Shown: positions 9,163 to 20,181, counted from the first letter of the stretch. The stretch is DNA of 44,897 nucleotides from Planctomycetota bacterium (GCA_016209605.1 JACQVS010000227.1:1-44897), one strand, 5' to 3'. Translations and numbers: made by a program. The notes: a model not told the origin generated them from the sequence alone.

Positions 9163-9177
9163 GTGGTCCTGGACCAC
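9163..9177. promoter_or_regulatory. 15-base inverted repeat in the divergent intergenic region
   Basis: GTGGTCC and GGACCAC flank a single T, a perfect 7-base inverted repeat. It lies between the divergently oriented PSD1 operon and the efflux operon, ~130 bases from either start, where a repressor or activator site would be expected. No -35/-10 pair could be placed with confidence, and short palindromes arise by chance in GC-rich DNA. Confidence 0.25.
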
Positions 9178-9313
9178 AATGACAAAATAATGTCGAGATC
9201 TTGAAAAAAGGCGAGAAATTCTGGAACCGATCTCGCGACTTGGCGTATTGAGAAGCAAGTGATCGATAGCCGTTTCGGTCCCGTCTAGAGGTCCAGTCAG
9301 AGGTATCGCAGCT

Positions 9314-10828
9314 TTGAAGAAACCATCGCGCCGGACCATCGCCATCCTGGTCACGGGCGCGGTTGTGGCCGCCGTCGCCTTCTGGCCCCGCGAGAAGCCG
9401 CAGAAGGTGTATGTCGCTTCCGTGGAGCGGCTGCCCGAGCTGAAGGCCGTGGTCAACGGCTCCGGCGAGATCCGCACCGAGGACTCGGTCGACATCCAGG
9501 CCGAGATCGCCGGCGTCATCGTCGAGCTGCCGGTGCGGGAGGGGGACCGGGTGAAGAAGGACCAGGTCCTCCTCAAGATCGACCCCTTCCAGACCGAGGC
9601 CGAGGTGCTCTCGGCCCGCTCCTCCCTCAGCGCCCTCGAGGCCGAGGCCGCCGGCCAGGCCTTCCAGATCGCCACCTCCGAGGCCAACGCCGCCCGCGAG
9701 GAATATCTCAAGAAGGCGGGGGAGGTCGAGCTGCGGCAGGCGCAGGTGAATCTCTCGCGCGCCCAGATGGAGTTCAACCGCAACCAGCAGCTCCACGAAT
9801 CGAAGGTCATCTCCCCCGACCAGCTCGAGGTCAGCGAGACGTCGCTCAAGGTCAACCAGGCCCAGGTCGATGCCGCCCTCGCCCGGATCGAACAGCTCGA
9901 GGCTTCCATCAAGGCCGCCAAGTCGAATATCGAGTACGCCCGCAAGCTGCGCGACTCGTTTCTGCAGCGCGTCGAGGGGGCCCGCTCCAGCCTGCGCCGC
10001 AGCGAGGACCTGCTCGGCAAGACCACCATCCGCTCGCCGCTCGACGGCGTGGTGGTGAAGCGGAACGTCGAGGCGGGCGAGCGGGCCGTGCCCGGCATCC
10101 TCTCCAATCCGCAGGCGACCTTGATGACCATCGCCGACCTTTCGGTCATCGAAGCGGAGCTGAAGATCGATGAAACCGACATCATCAACGTCAAGATCGC
10201 CGACCTCGGCAAGGTAGTGGTCGACGCTCTCCCCGAGGCCCCCCTCGCCGGCCGGGTGATCGAGATCGGCAACTCGCCCATCCTCACCCTGGGACAGGGG
10301 GGGAGCGGCGGTCAGGAGGGGAAGGACTTCAAGGTGGTGCTGCGCATCGACCATCCCCCGGACTCGCTCCGCCCCGGCATGTCCTGCGAGGCGGACATCA
10401 CCACCGCGGTGCGGAAGAACCCTCTGGTCATTCCCATTCAAGCTCTGACCCTGCGCGAGGTGCCGGTGGACCGTGAAGGCCGGTACCTGGCCCCCAAGAC
10501 GGAGGAGAAGCCGATCGGGCCCGGAGCAGCGAGCGCCGAGTCCTCCGCCGAGCTGCGCAAGGAGATGCAAGGTGTTTTCATCGCCGGCAAGGACGGCCGC
10601 GCCCGCTTCCGGCCGGTGAAGACCGGAATCACCGGCGAAAGCGACATCGAGGCGCTCGAGGGGCTGGAGCTGGGCGAAGAGGTGATCATCGGACCGCTCA
10701 AGGCCCTGCGCGGCCTCAAGGACGGCGACCGCATCGAGGTCGACCGCAGCCGGCCCTACCGGCGCGTCCTGGGAAAGCGGGCGAAGGATGCCGCCGAAAA
10801 AAGCGAGGAAGAGGGAGAAAAGCGGTGA
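9314..10828 (+). CDS. HlyD/MacA-type periplasmic adaptor of an efflux system
   Basis: This 504-residue membrane-fusion protein links an inner-membrane MacB-type transporter to an outer-membrane channel. One N-terminal membrane anchor is visible ([18 protein letters not shown]). The first half of the lipoyl/barrel-sandwich region follows ([34 protein letters not shown]). Residues ~95-250 form a long alpha-helical hairpin rich in E, A, R and Q. The second lipoyl half is at [23 protein letters not shown], followed by beta-barrel sequence. The start is a TTG with AGAGG about ten bases upstream. The stop overlaps the start of the ATPase gene, so translation is coupled. Cargo is unknown; macrolides, peptides or lipids are all handled by relatives. 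Confidence 0.88.
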   Translation: MKKPSRRTIAILVTGAVVAAVAFWPREKPQKVYVASVERLPELKAVVNGSGEIRTEDSVDIQAEIAGVIVELPVREGDRVKKDQVLLKIDPFQTEAEVLSARSSLSALEAEAAGQAFQIATSEANAAREEYLKKAGEVELRQAQVNLSRAQMEFNRNQQLHESKVISPDQLEVSETSLKVNQAQVDAALARIEQLEASIKAAKSNIEYARKLRDSFLQRVEGARSSLRRSEDLLGKTTIRSPLDGVVVKRNVEAGERAVPGILSNPQATLMTIADLSVIEAELKIDETDIINVKIADLGKVVVDALPEAPLAGRVIEIGNSPILTLGQGGSGGQEGKDFKVVLRIDHPPDSLRPGMSCEADITTAVRKNPLVIPIQALTLREVPVDREGRYLAPKTEEKPIGPGAASAESSAELRKEMQGVFIAGKDGRARFRPVKTGITGESDIEALEGLELGEEVIIGPLKALRGLKDGDRIEVDRSRPYRRVLGKRAKDAAEKSEEEGEKR

Positions 10829-11574
10829 ACGCCGGCGCCTTCGAATCTCCCGGCCCATCCGGCCCGCTCATCCGCATCGAAGACCTCTGGAAGACGTACG
10901 AGATGGGGGCCGAGAAGATCCACGCCCTGCGCGGCGTCCATTTGACCATCGACACGAACGAGTACGTCGCCATCATGGGGCCTTCGGGCTCCGGCAAGTC
11001 CACCCTCATGAACCTCATCGGCTGCCTGGACACCCCCAGCCGCGGCGACTACTACCTGCGGGGTTTCAAGGTGAGCGACCTCGGCGACGATGAGCTGGCG
11101 CGCATCCGCAACCGCGAGATCGGCTTCGTCTTCCAGTCCTTCCATCTTCTGGCGCGCGCCTCGGCGCTCAAGAACGTCGAGTTGCCGCTCATCTACAGCG
11201 GCCTGCCGGCGGCCGCGCGGCGCGAGCAAGCCCTCCAGGCGCTCCGGGAAACGGACCTGGAGGACCGCGCCAGCCATCGCCCCAACGAGCTCTCCGGCGG
11301 CCAGCGCCAGCGCGTGGCCATCGCCCGCGCCCTGGTGACTCGCCCCAGCCTACTCCTCGCCGATGAGCCCACCGGCAATCTCGACTCCGCTACCAGCTCC
11401 GAGATCATGGACCTCTTCGACCGCCTGCACGCCGAGGGGAAGGCGGTGGTGGTGGTGACTCACGAGCGCGAGATCGCCTTGCGGGCCCGGCGCATCGTCA
11501 CCATTCACGATGGCCGAGTGAGCGCCGATCTGCCGGCGGCCCGCGCCACCGAGCTCCTCGGCGCCGCGACTTGA
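10825..11574 (+). CDS. ABC transporter ATP-binding protein, MacB/LolD type
   Basis: This 249-residue ATPase powers the adjacent permeases. Walker A is GPSGSGKST at 52-60, the Q-loop is VFQ at 102-104, the signature LSGGQ is at 156-160, Walker B LLLADE is at 176-181 and the H-loop is VVVTHE. The sequence around [15 protein letters not shown] and DEPTGNLDS is typical of the MacB/LolD branch. The GTG start overlaps the adaptor stop by four bases. Unlike E. coli MacB, the ATPase is a separate polypeptide and not fused to its permease. Confidence 0.92.
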   Translation: MNAGAFESPGPSGPLIRIEDLWKTYEMGAEKIHALRGVHLTIDTNEYVAIMGPSGSGKSTLMNLIGCLDTPSRGDYYLRGFKVSDLGDDELARIRNREIGFVFQSFHLLARASALKNVELPLIYSGLPAAARREQALQALRETDLEDRASHRPNELSGGQRQRVAIARALVTRPSLLLADEPTGNLDSATSSEIMDLFDRLHAEGKAVVVVTHEREIALRARRIVTIHDGRVSADLPAARATELLGAAT

Positions 11575-11588
11575 GGAGGGGAGGAAGC

Positions 11589-12808
<1,220 letters not shown>

Positions 12809-12812
<4 letters not shown>

Positions 12813-14071
12813 GGCCGACCTTCCTCCGCCGGCTCATCACCTTGAAGGAGAACGCCGCCATGGCCTGGGAGACGCTGTGGGTGAACAAGATCCGCTCCTT
12901 CCTCACCCTCCTCGGCGTGTTCATCGGAGTGGTGATCGTCACGGCAGTCGCCTCCGTCTTGAACGGCTTCCGCGACTCGGTTGTCGACCAGGTGCAGGCT
13001 TTCGGCACCAACAACCTCTACATCACCCGCTACCCCTTCGCCAATCGCGGCCGCTCCGACCGCAGCCTGCGCGCCCGCAAGCCCCTCGCCCTCGAGGATG
13101 GCTGGGCCATCCGCGACCACTGCCCCTCGGTGGAGCTGGTGGCGCCGTGCCTGGCTTACCCTCCGTGGCTGACGGCGGCGCGCGCCCGCGGCGAGGCCAT
13201 GGAGGGGCCGGCGCTGCGAGGGGTCTTTCCGGAGGTGGAGCGGGTGCTTTGCGCTCCCCTCCGCGAGGGGCGGTTCTTCACCGCCGTGGAAAACCAGCAT
13301 CGCCTGGACGTCGCCGTGATCGGTCACCAGGTCGCCGAGGCGCTCTTCTCGAACCGCGCCGCGGTCGGGCAGGAGATCGAGGTCTCGGGGAACCGCCTGC
13401 GGGTGATCGGCGTCCTCGAGAAGTACAAGGAGGGGATCGTCGGCGAGGCCAACCATGAGGACTCGGTGATCATGATCCCGTACGGCGCCTTCACCAAGCA
13501 CTATCCCTGGGCCGATGACCACTTCATCGCCGTCCAGGCCAGGCCGGGGAAGCTCGCCTCGGCGGCGGAGGAGATCACCGAGATCCTGCGCCGGCGCCGC
13601 AAGGTCAAGTGGGACGAGGAGAACGACTTCGAGATCGGCACCGCCAGCTCCATCATCGCCACCTTCGATCAGATTCTTTTCGGCGCCATGGCGGTGATGT
13701 TCATCTTGTCGTCGGTGGCCTTCATGGTCGGCGGCGTCGGCGTCATGAACATCATGCTCGCCTCGGTGAAGGAGCGTACCGGCGAGATCGGCATGCGCAA
13801 GGCCATCGGCGCCCGCCGCCGCGACATCGCCTGGCAGTTTCTCGTCGAGGCGATGATGCTCACCGGAACGGGGGGGCTCCTGGGCATGCTGTTCACCGAC
13901 TTTCTGGGCGCGGCGGTGCGCCTCGCCTGGGCGGAGCTGCCGCTCTCCACCCCCTGGTGGGCGCGCCTCGCCGGCTTCAGCGGTTCGGTCTCGGTAGGCC
14001 TGATCTTCGGCATCTGGCCGGCGGTGAAGGCGGCGAGGCTCGACCCGATCGCGGCGCTGCGGTACGAGTGA
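12809..14071 (+). CDS. MacB/FtsX-type ABC transporter permease, second copy
   Basis: This 420-residue paralog of the preceding permease has the same topology: one N-terminal helix (NKIRSFLTLLGVFIGVVIVTAV), a MacB_PCD periplasmic domain, then three C-terminal helices with GGVGVMNIMLASVKERTGEIGMRKAIGARR. The start ATG overlaps the stop of the first permease. The two permeases differ clearly in the periplasmic part, so with a single ATPase the complex is likely a heterodimer of permeases. The C-terminal LDPIAALRYE is the usual MacB ending. A short degenerate copy of its EIGMRKAIGA region occurs again at 16801-16902. Confidence 0.9.
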
Positions 14072-14117
14072 ATAGGGATCCAACCTTCTTCCCTCCAGCG
14101 TCCCTGGGCAAGGTGGA

Positions 14118-14145
14118 TCTGGATTCTCTCCGCCAGGACTTGAAT
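14118..14145. repeat. 28-base repeat, first copy (other copy at 20541-20568)
   Basis: The 28 bases match 27 of 28 positions in the last codons of the CehA/McbA-type gene at 20541-20568, in the same orientation. On the minus strand both read IQVLAERIQ. Flanking sequence on either side is not similar. Here the repeat lies in the 89-base gap between the end of the efflux operon and the LamG gene, so it is probably a displaced scrap of the metallohydrolase gene's 3' end. Confidence 0.7.
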
Positions 14146-14160
14146 TTCGATGCCCGTATT

Positions 14161-16767
14161 TCAGCATCTGGTGGGATCGTACTCGCAGACCGTCTGCTCA
14201 TCGGATGTTTGATCAATCCCACAACTTTCTGGCCCTGGTGCCGGAATTTCAACGCCCCCGAGGAATTTGAATGTAAGGGTCGTGATGGCATCGGAAATGT
14301 CAACCTCGCCATCATCGTTGGCATCGCTGGCGTCCATACATGCCAACGTTTCAGGATTTCCGAGGAACAAAAAACCAAGAGTAGAAATGGGGTCAGAAAT
14401 ATCAACGTTGCCATCCTGGTTGGTATCACCACGTTTGAAAGGATTGGCATCTCCGATGGTCACTGTAGAACTTGAGAGTTCGATGTCTTTCCAGGGGATC
14501 AAACCCCGCCCATAGCACGCCACCCCGGCAGTGCTGGGGGCGAGAGAATGAGTAACAGAAGATGGCGTGGTGTTGGCTCTCATCTCAATAATGGCAACGC
14601 GGACCCACAAAGGCTCTATCCCAAGCTTTCCGGGCAGGTTTGAACCTCCGATCTCGTTAATTTGGCCCGCGGATACAAGGCCGCTGGGAAACAAGTTAAA
14701 CGCCTCACTATGAATGACCCTTTGCGCGCTAGTCTCGTTCTCTGAATAGATCAGATCGATGTATGCTGAGGTTAAACCCGTGTTGATGGGGCCCATGTCA
14801 CTGGCCCATACTTCAAGGTAATATATGCCTCCCGGCGACACTGAGCGGATTGACGTGGGTGGGTTCATCGTGGTATCTGAGTCCGAAGGTCTGAGCAGGA
14901 TAACAAGGCGGAATGAAACGTCCTTGGTAAACTGCCCTCCCCCTCCAACTCCCAGTGCACAAGGAGGAAACAGGATGGTGGGATCGCTCATCGATTTTAG
15001 CCATGCCGTCGCAAACCAGCTGAGATCCCCGGCGCCGACGAGGTCGTCGCAATCAAAATCATGGATCGGATTGGCCGGGGGAACGGATTTCATCCAAGAA
15101 CCCGAGAAAAGTGCCAGATCCCCAACACCGACCGAACCATCCCCATCAAGATCATAGCTGATGCCTGGGGGAGCAATTCTTAACCTCACCGAGCCCAGAT
15201 CGATTTTATCCCATGGGATTCTGCCTCGGTTCAGTGAGGCGACCCCGGTGGTGCTTGGCAAAAGGCTGATCTCACAAGAGGGGGCGTCTGTTTCTGCGCG
15301 CATCTCGATCCAGCCGACGCGGACCCATTCCGGCCATATTCCCCCGCCACTAGGCACGGCGGAACCGCCGAACTCATCCACCGATCCCGGGCTCAACGTG
15401 CCGCTGGCAAAGGCGGTAAAGATGTCTCCATGGGAAATGGAAGTTGCCCTGGTTCCCGCGCAAAATGACGTATCGGTGTAAACGGATGTTATTCCGGTAT
15501 TGTTCACCCCAAAGTCGGTCGCCCAGATTTCAAGCCAGTAGTTTGCTCCCCGAGCCACCGCTATGATCCCCGATGGCTTATCTACTCGCGCACTACTTGT
15601 GGTTGATGGGTCAATCGCAACGGGCACCGGCACGATACGCAGATCGGGCCCACATTCATCGGGTATTCCATCAGCATCCGAGTCAACGCTCGTTCCGCTC
15701 GTTATATCATGGTCGTCCGGAACGTTATTCATGTTACAATCGGGCTCGCAGGCATCCCCGACTCCGTCTCCATCGACGTCTTCTTGGCCAGGATTTGCAA
15801 TGGCCGGGCAGTTGTCGCAGGCATCTCCTACCGCGTCTCCATCGCCGTCCTCTTGGCCAAGATTTGCGATGGCCGGGCAATTGTCGCAGGCATCCCCGAT
15901 TCCGTCCGAGTCAACGTCGCTCTGATCGGCGTTCGCCACCGAGAGGCAATTGTCCTGGCCGTTGGGCCAGCCGTCCTTATCCCAATCATTCACGAAAAAC
16001 GGCAAGTCAAGGGCTGTCATTCCATTGCCGTTATTGTAGAGAGCGGCGATTTCCCCATCGGTGAGCGCCCGACTCCAGATGGCGACTTCGTCGATCCGGC
16101 CGTTGATGCCAAAACCCCGCCCATCGCCTTCATTACGCTTGCCGATATATAAGGGAGTCGGCGAATCGGGGATGGCGCCGAAGTTGCGCGAGGCAATCCT
16201 CGCGGCATCAAAGTACACCTCCGTGTCTCCCCCCTGCCTCCGAACGATTACCTGATGCCACGCCATGGGGGTGATCGGTGGACTTGGTGTACCGCCCACA
16301 ATACCGCCATCTGGGTGGGAAAAGTAGATATAGACTGACTGGTTACTGGCCTTGAACATGGTCCAACCCGGCCCGCCGCCGCCGGTGAACTTCTCAAGGA
16401 TATTCTGCTCGTTGGTGATGTCGTTGTAGTTCACCCAGGCCTGAACGGTGAAATCGCTTGCACCGAAGTCGAATACGTCATCATCGACGGGTCGAATGGC
16501 GAACTGATTGCTGTTGGCGGCAGTCCCATCGTTGTGGAGATCGAGCGCGTTGCCAAAACGGCCTGCGGCCAGGCCGGCGCCGCCTCTCAGCTCAACGTGT
16601 CGATTGCCTCCGGAGAGGTCGGAGCCATCGTTGTCAAACGGCTAATATCCGATCAGGCTTGGATCCAGGTTCTGGGCAAACGCCGCACTGGCAAAAATTA
16701 TGGCGAAAAACGGGGCGGTCACCAACCGTCCCTTGCGAAGGTTAACTGCCGCTTTGTTACATATCAT
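14161..16767 (-). CDS. Secreted LamG/TSP3/dockerin protein, interrupted by an amber codon
   Basis: The frame from ATG 16767 encodes ~868 codons, with one TAG at codon 42 (complement of 16642-16644). Without that stop the product has a signal peptide (basic LRKGR, hydrophobic core, cleavage after AFA), a LamG domain (about 42-255, starting at the GY-stop-PFDNDG site where W is usual), four or so thrombospondin type 3 calcium repeats (about 263-340), a ~150-residue domain A (376-531), a classical dockerin-like pair (535-595), domain B homologous to A (620-772), and a C-terminal paired EF-hand module (778-862). Domains A and B share [18 protein letters not shown], NTGxTSxY, GGS and WVRVxxIEMRA. 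The stop probably kills the gene or depends on read-through; the open part after it could start at 16434. It stands alone on the minus strand. Confidence 0.8.
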
Positions 16768-16800
16768 TTCTCTAGATATACGACCTGGAGGCTGCCGTTG

Positions 16801-16902
16801 TCAAAGGTAAAAAACACTGGTGAGATCGGCATGCGCAAGGCCATCGGCGCCAGCCGCTGTGACCTCGCCTGGCAGTTCCTGGTGGAGGCGATCGACCAAT
16901 GA
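16801..16902 (+). pseudogene. Fragment of a third MacB-type permease
   Basis: About 30 codons read GEIGMRKAIGASRCDLAW followed by QFLVEA and then a stop. This matches the second permease gene at 13778-13856 (GEIGMRKAIGARRRDIAW then QFLVEA) at protein and largely at DNA level. Nothing else of a permease is present on either side. It is a remnant of a third permease copy or a small segmental duplication. It lies just upstream of the LamG gene start on the other strand. Confidence 0.75.
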
Positions 16903-17028
16903 TCAAAGTCAAATTTTTGCTAGCTATTGTGACCGAAATCACAGCGCGGGCAAGCCTCGGGGCGGAAAATCACGATGAGGTTTCCTGGGTCCTTTAACTG
17001 ACCGACCGGAATTCAATGAGGACTTGTC

Positions 17029-18330
17029 ATGCGAAAAACCCTTGTGCTTTCGGGAATTTTTCTGATCTTGCTCTGCCTGGTCTTGAAGGAGGACTTGACC
17101 ACCGCCCTCAACGATGCTGACGTCGCGAGCGATTTCGGCGCTCCCATCCCCGGCCTGGGCGAGCCGGAGCTGTCGCTCTTCCAGGCCGGGAAGGAAGTGT
17201 TCACCCGCCGCTTCAAGCGCTCGGAAGGGCTCGGCCCCCATTTCAACGCCGTCTCCTGCGTTTCCTGCCACGAAGAGCCCGCGATCGGCGGCTCTTCCCA
17301 GCGCTACCGGGATTTTTTCCTGGCGGGCCAGGTCCAGCCCGATGGCTCCTTCAAGAAGGCTTACCCGGACTGCAGCAGCGCGAATCTTCCCGATCAAAAA
17401 TCCCAGCTCTGCCTCCCCAGCGCGGTGCTGCCGCATTACGGCCCGCAGGGGACGATCGCGGATCCGGTTGCCCCCGGCGTCGAGCATCCGGCCGTTCCTC
17501 CTCAGGCGGATAAGGTTGCCCGGCGCAACGCCCCCCCGCTTTTCGGCGTGGGATTGTTCCGCCTGGTGAGCGACGAGGAGATCCTCTCGAGGGCGGATCC
17601 GGATGACGCCGATGGCGATGGCATCTCCGGCAGGGCGAACTTCGTCTCCAAGGAGGAGAACAAGATCGGCCGGTTCGGCTACAAATGCCAGGCCGCCACC
17701 ATCGAGGGCTTCAACCGCGGCGCCTTGCAGAACCAGATGGGCATCACCAGCGATTCGACGGAGTTCAGGATCGGGGATGCTTCCCGCCCCTCCAGGTCCA
17801 CCCTTTTCGATGACCTCTTCGGGATTCAAACCGCCCACGCCCAGGTGGTGGAGCCCAAGAACCGGATCGTCGACTTCGATTCCGTGTTCGATCCGGAGAT
17901 CCGGCGGGCGGAGCTGCTGGAGCTGATTTTCTTCCAGGAGAACCTGGCGGCCCCGCGCCGCGTCTCCAGCGGCCCCGCCGTCCAGAGGGGAGAGGCCGTT
18001 TTCGAGCGGATCGGCTGCGCCAGGTGCCATGCGCCATCGCTTTCGACCTCCATCGGGTCGATCCATCCCTACACCGACCTGCTCATTCACGACCTGGGCG
18101 AGGAGCTCGCCGATGGCATCGTCATGGAAAAGGCCTCGGGAAGCGAGTTCCGGACGCAACCCTTGTGGGGCCTCTGCCGCCACGCCCCCTTCCTCCACGA
18201 CGGCCGCGCCGACACGGTCGAGCAGGCGATCCGCTGGCACGGCGGGGAGGCCGGCGCCTCCCGCGATCGTTACCAGGCCCTTGACGAGTACGATCAGGCT
18301 GACTTGCACCAGTTCCTGGAATCGCTGTAA
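17029..18330 (+). CDS. Di-haem oxidoreductase (DHOR, putative peroxidase), first copy
   Basis: This 433-residue exported protein is of the di-haem oxidoreductase (former thiol oxidoreductase, MauG/CcP-like) family. An N-terminal hydrophobic segment (residues ~4-19) serves as signal or anchor. Two covalent haem sites are seen: CVSCH at 77-81 and CARCH at 330-334. The family end motif is present as PLWGLCRHAPFLHDGRA, then AIRWHGGEA. Such proteins transfer electrons or reduce peroxides in the periplasm; the electron donor is unknown. Its stop is followed at once by GGAGG for the next gene, so the two haem proteins form an operon. Confidence 0.88.
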   Translation: MRKTLVLSGIFLILLCLVLKEDLTTALNDADVASDFGAPIPGLGEPELSLFQAGKEVFTRRFKRSEGLGPHFNAVSCVSCHEEPAIGGSSQRYRDFFLAGQVQPDGSFKKAYPDCSSANLPDQKSQLCLPSAVLPHYGPQGTIADPVAPGVEHPAVPPQADKVARRNAPPLFGVGLFRLVSDEEILSRADPDDADGDGISGRANFVSKEENKIGRFGYKCQAATIEGFNRGALQNQMGITSDSTEFRIGDASRPSRSTLFDDLFGIQTAHAQVVEPKNRIVDFDSVFDPEIRRAELLELIFFQENLAAPRRVSSGPAVQRGEAVFERIGCARCHAPSLSTSIGSIHPYTDLLIHDLGEELADGIVMEKASGSEFRTQPLWGLCRHAPFLHDGRADTVEQAIRWHGGEAGASRDRYQALDEYDQADLHQFLESL

Positions 18331-18343
18331 GGAGGACCGCGCC

Positions 18344-19789
18344 ATGAAAAAAATCCTCTCCCTGATCAACCTTCTCATCCTCCTCGGCATCGTGGGGCTC
18401 CTTTACCGCCTGCTGCCGCCGGGATCCGCCCGCGGCCGAGAGCCGGCCCTCGACAACCCTTCGCATCGGTTCGTTCGCGGCGATGCCGATGACAACGGCG
18501 TGGTGGATCTCACCGACGGTATTTTCACCTTGAGCTATCTTTTCCTGGGGGAGAGGAAGCCCCCTTGCATGGCCGCCGCGGATGCCACGGACAACGGGGA
18601 AGTGGATATCGCGGATCCGATCCTGACCTTGACGTTCCTCTTCCTCGGGGGAGTCGAAATCCCTCCGCCCCATCCCCTGGCGGGGCCGGACCCAACCCCG
18701 GACCTGGGCTGCCGCGAGCCCCCCTTTCCGCCGCTGCCTCCCGCCGGATCCGCGGGCGGGCCCGACCGCGAGCTGACTCCGGAAGAGGCCGCGAGCTGGC
18801 GGCGCGGCCGGGCGTTTTTCAACCGGCCGGCCACCCTCGCTCAAGGTCTGGGGCCGCTGTTCAACGGCGATTCCTGCCGCGGGTGCCATCTCGATCCGGT
18901 GATCGGGGGGGCCGGAGGCCTGGATGTCAATGTCCTCCGCTTTGCCCGGGTCGACGAGAACGGCGAGGTCAGCCAGGTGCCGGGCGGCCCGGCAGTCTCG
19001 AGACAATGCATTCAGAGCTTCTCGAGGGAGGAGATGCCGGAAGAGGCGAATGTCATCGAGCCCCGGCAGACGCCTACCGTGTTCGGACTCGGCCTCATCG
19101 ATCGCGTGCCCGAGGCCGCGTTGCTGGCGAACGCCGATCCCGCTGATCTCGATGGCGACGGGATCTCCGGGAGGGCGCGAACGGTGAATGGGAAGGTCGG
19201 CCGCTTCGGCCACAAGTGCGGCGTGCCCGGCCTGGCGGACTTCGCCGCCGATGCGCTCATGAACGAGTTGGGATTGACCGTGGATCCCGTCCATTCGCCC
19301 TTCGCCGGCGTTTCGGACGCCGACGGCGCGGCGGACCCGGAAGTGTCCGGCCAGGACTTCGCCGATCTGGTCTTCTACATGTCCCACCTGGCGCCGCCTC
19401 AGCGCCGGCTGCCGGACGACCCGGCCGGGCTGGACCGCGTCCAGGGCGGCGAGCAGGCCTTCCTCACGGCGGGCTGCGCCCGTTGCCATGTGCCCGAGCT
19501 TGCCGGTGAGGCCGGCCCGGTGCGCGCTTACTCCAATTTCCTCCTCCATCAGGTCGCCGACCCGGCCCGCCGCTACGTGAACGAGCCCGGCGTCGAACCG
19601 GGCGAGTTCCGCACGGCGCCGCTCTGGGGGCTCCGCGACACCCCGCCTTACCTCCACGACGGCTCGGCGGAAACTGTCCGCGAGGCCATCCTCAAGCATC
19701 GCGGCGAGGCCGAAGCCGCCCGGCAGGCATTTCAGGCCCTCTCCTCCGGCCAGCAGCAGCAGGTGGAGGAGTTCTTGCTGAGCTTGTGA
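18344..19789 (+). CDS. Di-haem oxidoreductase with an N-terminal dockerin-like domain
   Basis: This 481-residue paralog of the preceding gene starts at ATG 18344, with GGAGG at 18331-18335. An N-terminal hydrophobic segment (residues ~5-22) is followed by a paired EF-hand, dockerin-like module at 43-123 (RGDADDNGVVDLTDG ... ADATDNGEVDIAD ... PTPDLGC). A proline-rich linker leads to the DHOR domain with haem sites CRGCH at 178-182 and CARCH at 378-382 and the end motif PLWGLRDTPPYLHDGSA. In other proteins of this window the same module sits at the C-terminus, so this N-terminal placement is unusual. The module suggests that the haem protein is docked or tethered outside the membrane; this is inference. 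Confidence 0.87.
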   Translation: MKKILSLINLLILLGIVGLLYRLLPPGSARGREPALDNPSHRFVRGDADDNGVVDLTDGIFTLSYLFLGERKPPCMAAADATDNGEVDIADPILTLTFLFLGGVEIPPPHPLAGPDPTPDLGCREPPFPPLPPAGSAGGPDRELTPEEAASWRRGRAFFNRPATLAQGLGPLFNGDSCRGCHLDPVIGGAGGLDVNVLRFARVDENGEVSQVPGGPAVSRQCIQSFSREEMPEEANVIEPRQTPTVFGLGLIDRVPEAALLANADPADLDGDGISGRARTVNGKVGRFGHKCGVPGLADFAADALMNELGLTVDPVHSPFAGVSDADGAADPEVSGQDFADLVFYMSHLAPPQRRLPDDPAGLDRVQGGEQAFLTAGCARCHVPELAGEAGPVRAYSNFLLHQVADPARRYVNEPGVEPGEFRTAPLWGLRDTPPYLHDGSAETVREAILKHRGEAEAARQAFQALSSGQQQQVEEFLLSL

Positions 19790-19856
19790 TCAGATTCTTC
19801 CATCAAATCTTCTTCGCAAGCAGCAGAGAAATTTTGGCATTCGAGGACCGCTCTTT

Positions 19857-19893
19857 ACTAACGCTTGACAATACGAACGAATAGCGTTAGTAT
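19857..19893 (+). promoter_or_regulatory. higBA promoter with overlapping operator palindrome
   Basis: A consensus -35 TTGACA (19865-19870) and a -10-like TAGTAT (19888-19893) are separated by exactly 17 bases, just upstream of higB at 19900. A perfect inverted repeat, ACTAACGCT (19857-19865) and AGCGTTAGT (19883-19891), brackets the spacer and overlaps both hexamers. This is the expected place for HigA to bind and shut off its own operon. Confidence 0.8.
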
Positions 19894-19899
19894 CCAATT

Positions 19900-20181
19900 A
19901 TGCCGATCCAGTCGTTCAAGTGCGCCGATACGGAAAGCCTATTCCGCGGCCAACGTGTCAAGCGATTCTTGAGCATCGAGTCCGTGGCCATGCGTAAGCT
20001 GGCGATGCTGAATCGGATTGAGAAACTCGACGACCTTCGAGTGCCGCCTGGCAACCGGCTGGAAGCCTTGAAGGGTGACCGCGCCGGTCAGCATAGCATT
20101 CGCGTCAATGATCGGTTCCGCGTGTGCTTCGTATGGACAGCGGAAGGTTCTGAAGACGTTGAAATAGTCGACTACCACTGA
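19900..20181 (+). CDS. higB: HigB-type toxin (RelE superfamily mRNA interferase)
   Basis: This 93-residue protein matches HigB toxins, which cleave mRNA on the ribosome. Landmarks: SFKCADTESLFRG at the start, RKLAMLNRIEKLDDLRVPPGN, LEALKGDRAGQHSIRVNDRFRVCF, and a C-terminal VEIVDYH. It is complete, with the usual length for the family. It lies directly under the promoter/operator at 19857-19893, and the toxin comes first, as is typical for higBA. The antitoxin starts 12 bases after its stop. Confidence 0.9.
   Translation: MPIQSFKCADTESLFRGQRVKRFLSIESVAMRKLAMLNRIEKLDDLRVPPGNRLEALKGDRAGQHSIRVNDRFRVCFVWTAEGSEDVEIVDYH

Noticed and set aside
9047..9313. Riboswitch or small RNA in the divergent gap
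   Set aside because: No recognisable aptamer core, and no strong hairpin with U-run was found; only a short inverted repeat stands out.
14161..16902. The LamG gene as a mobile element carried by a transposon
   Set aside because: No transposase, terminal inverted repeat or target-site duplication was seen. Only small scraps of other genes flank it.
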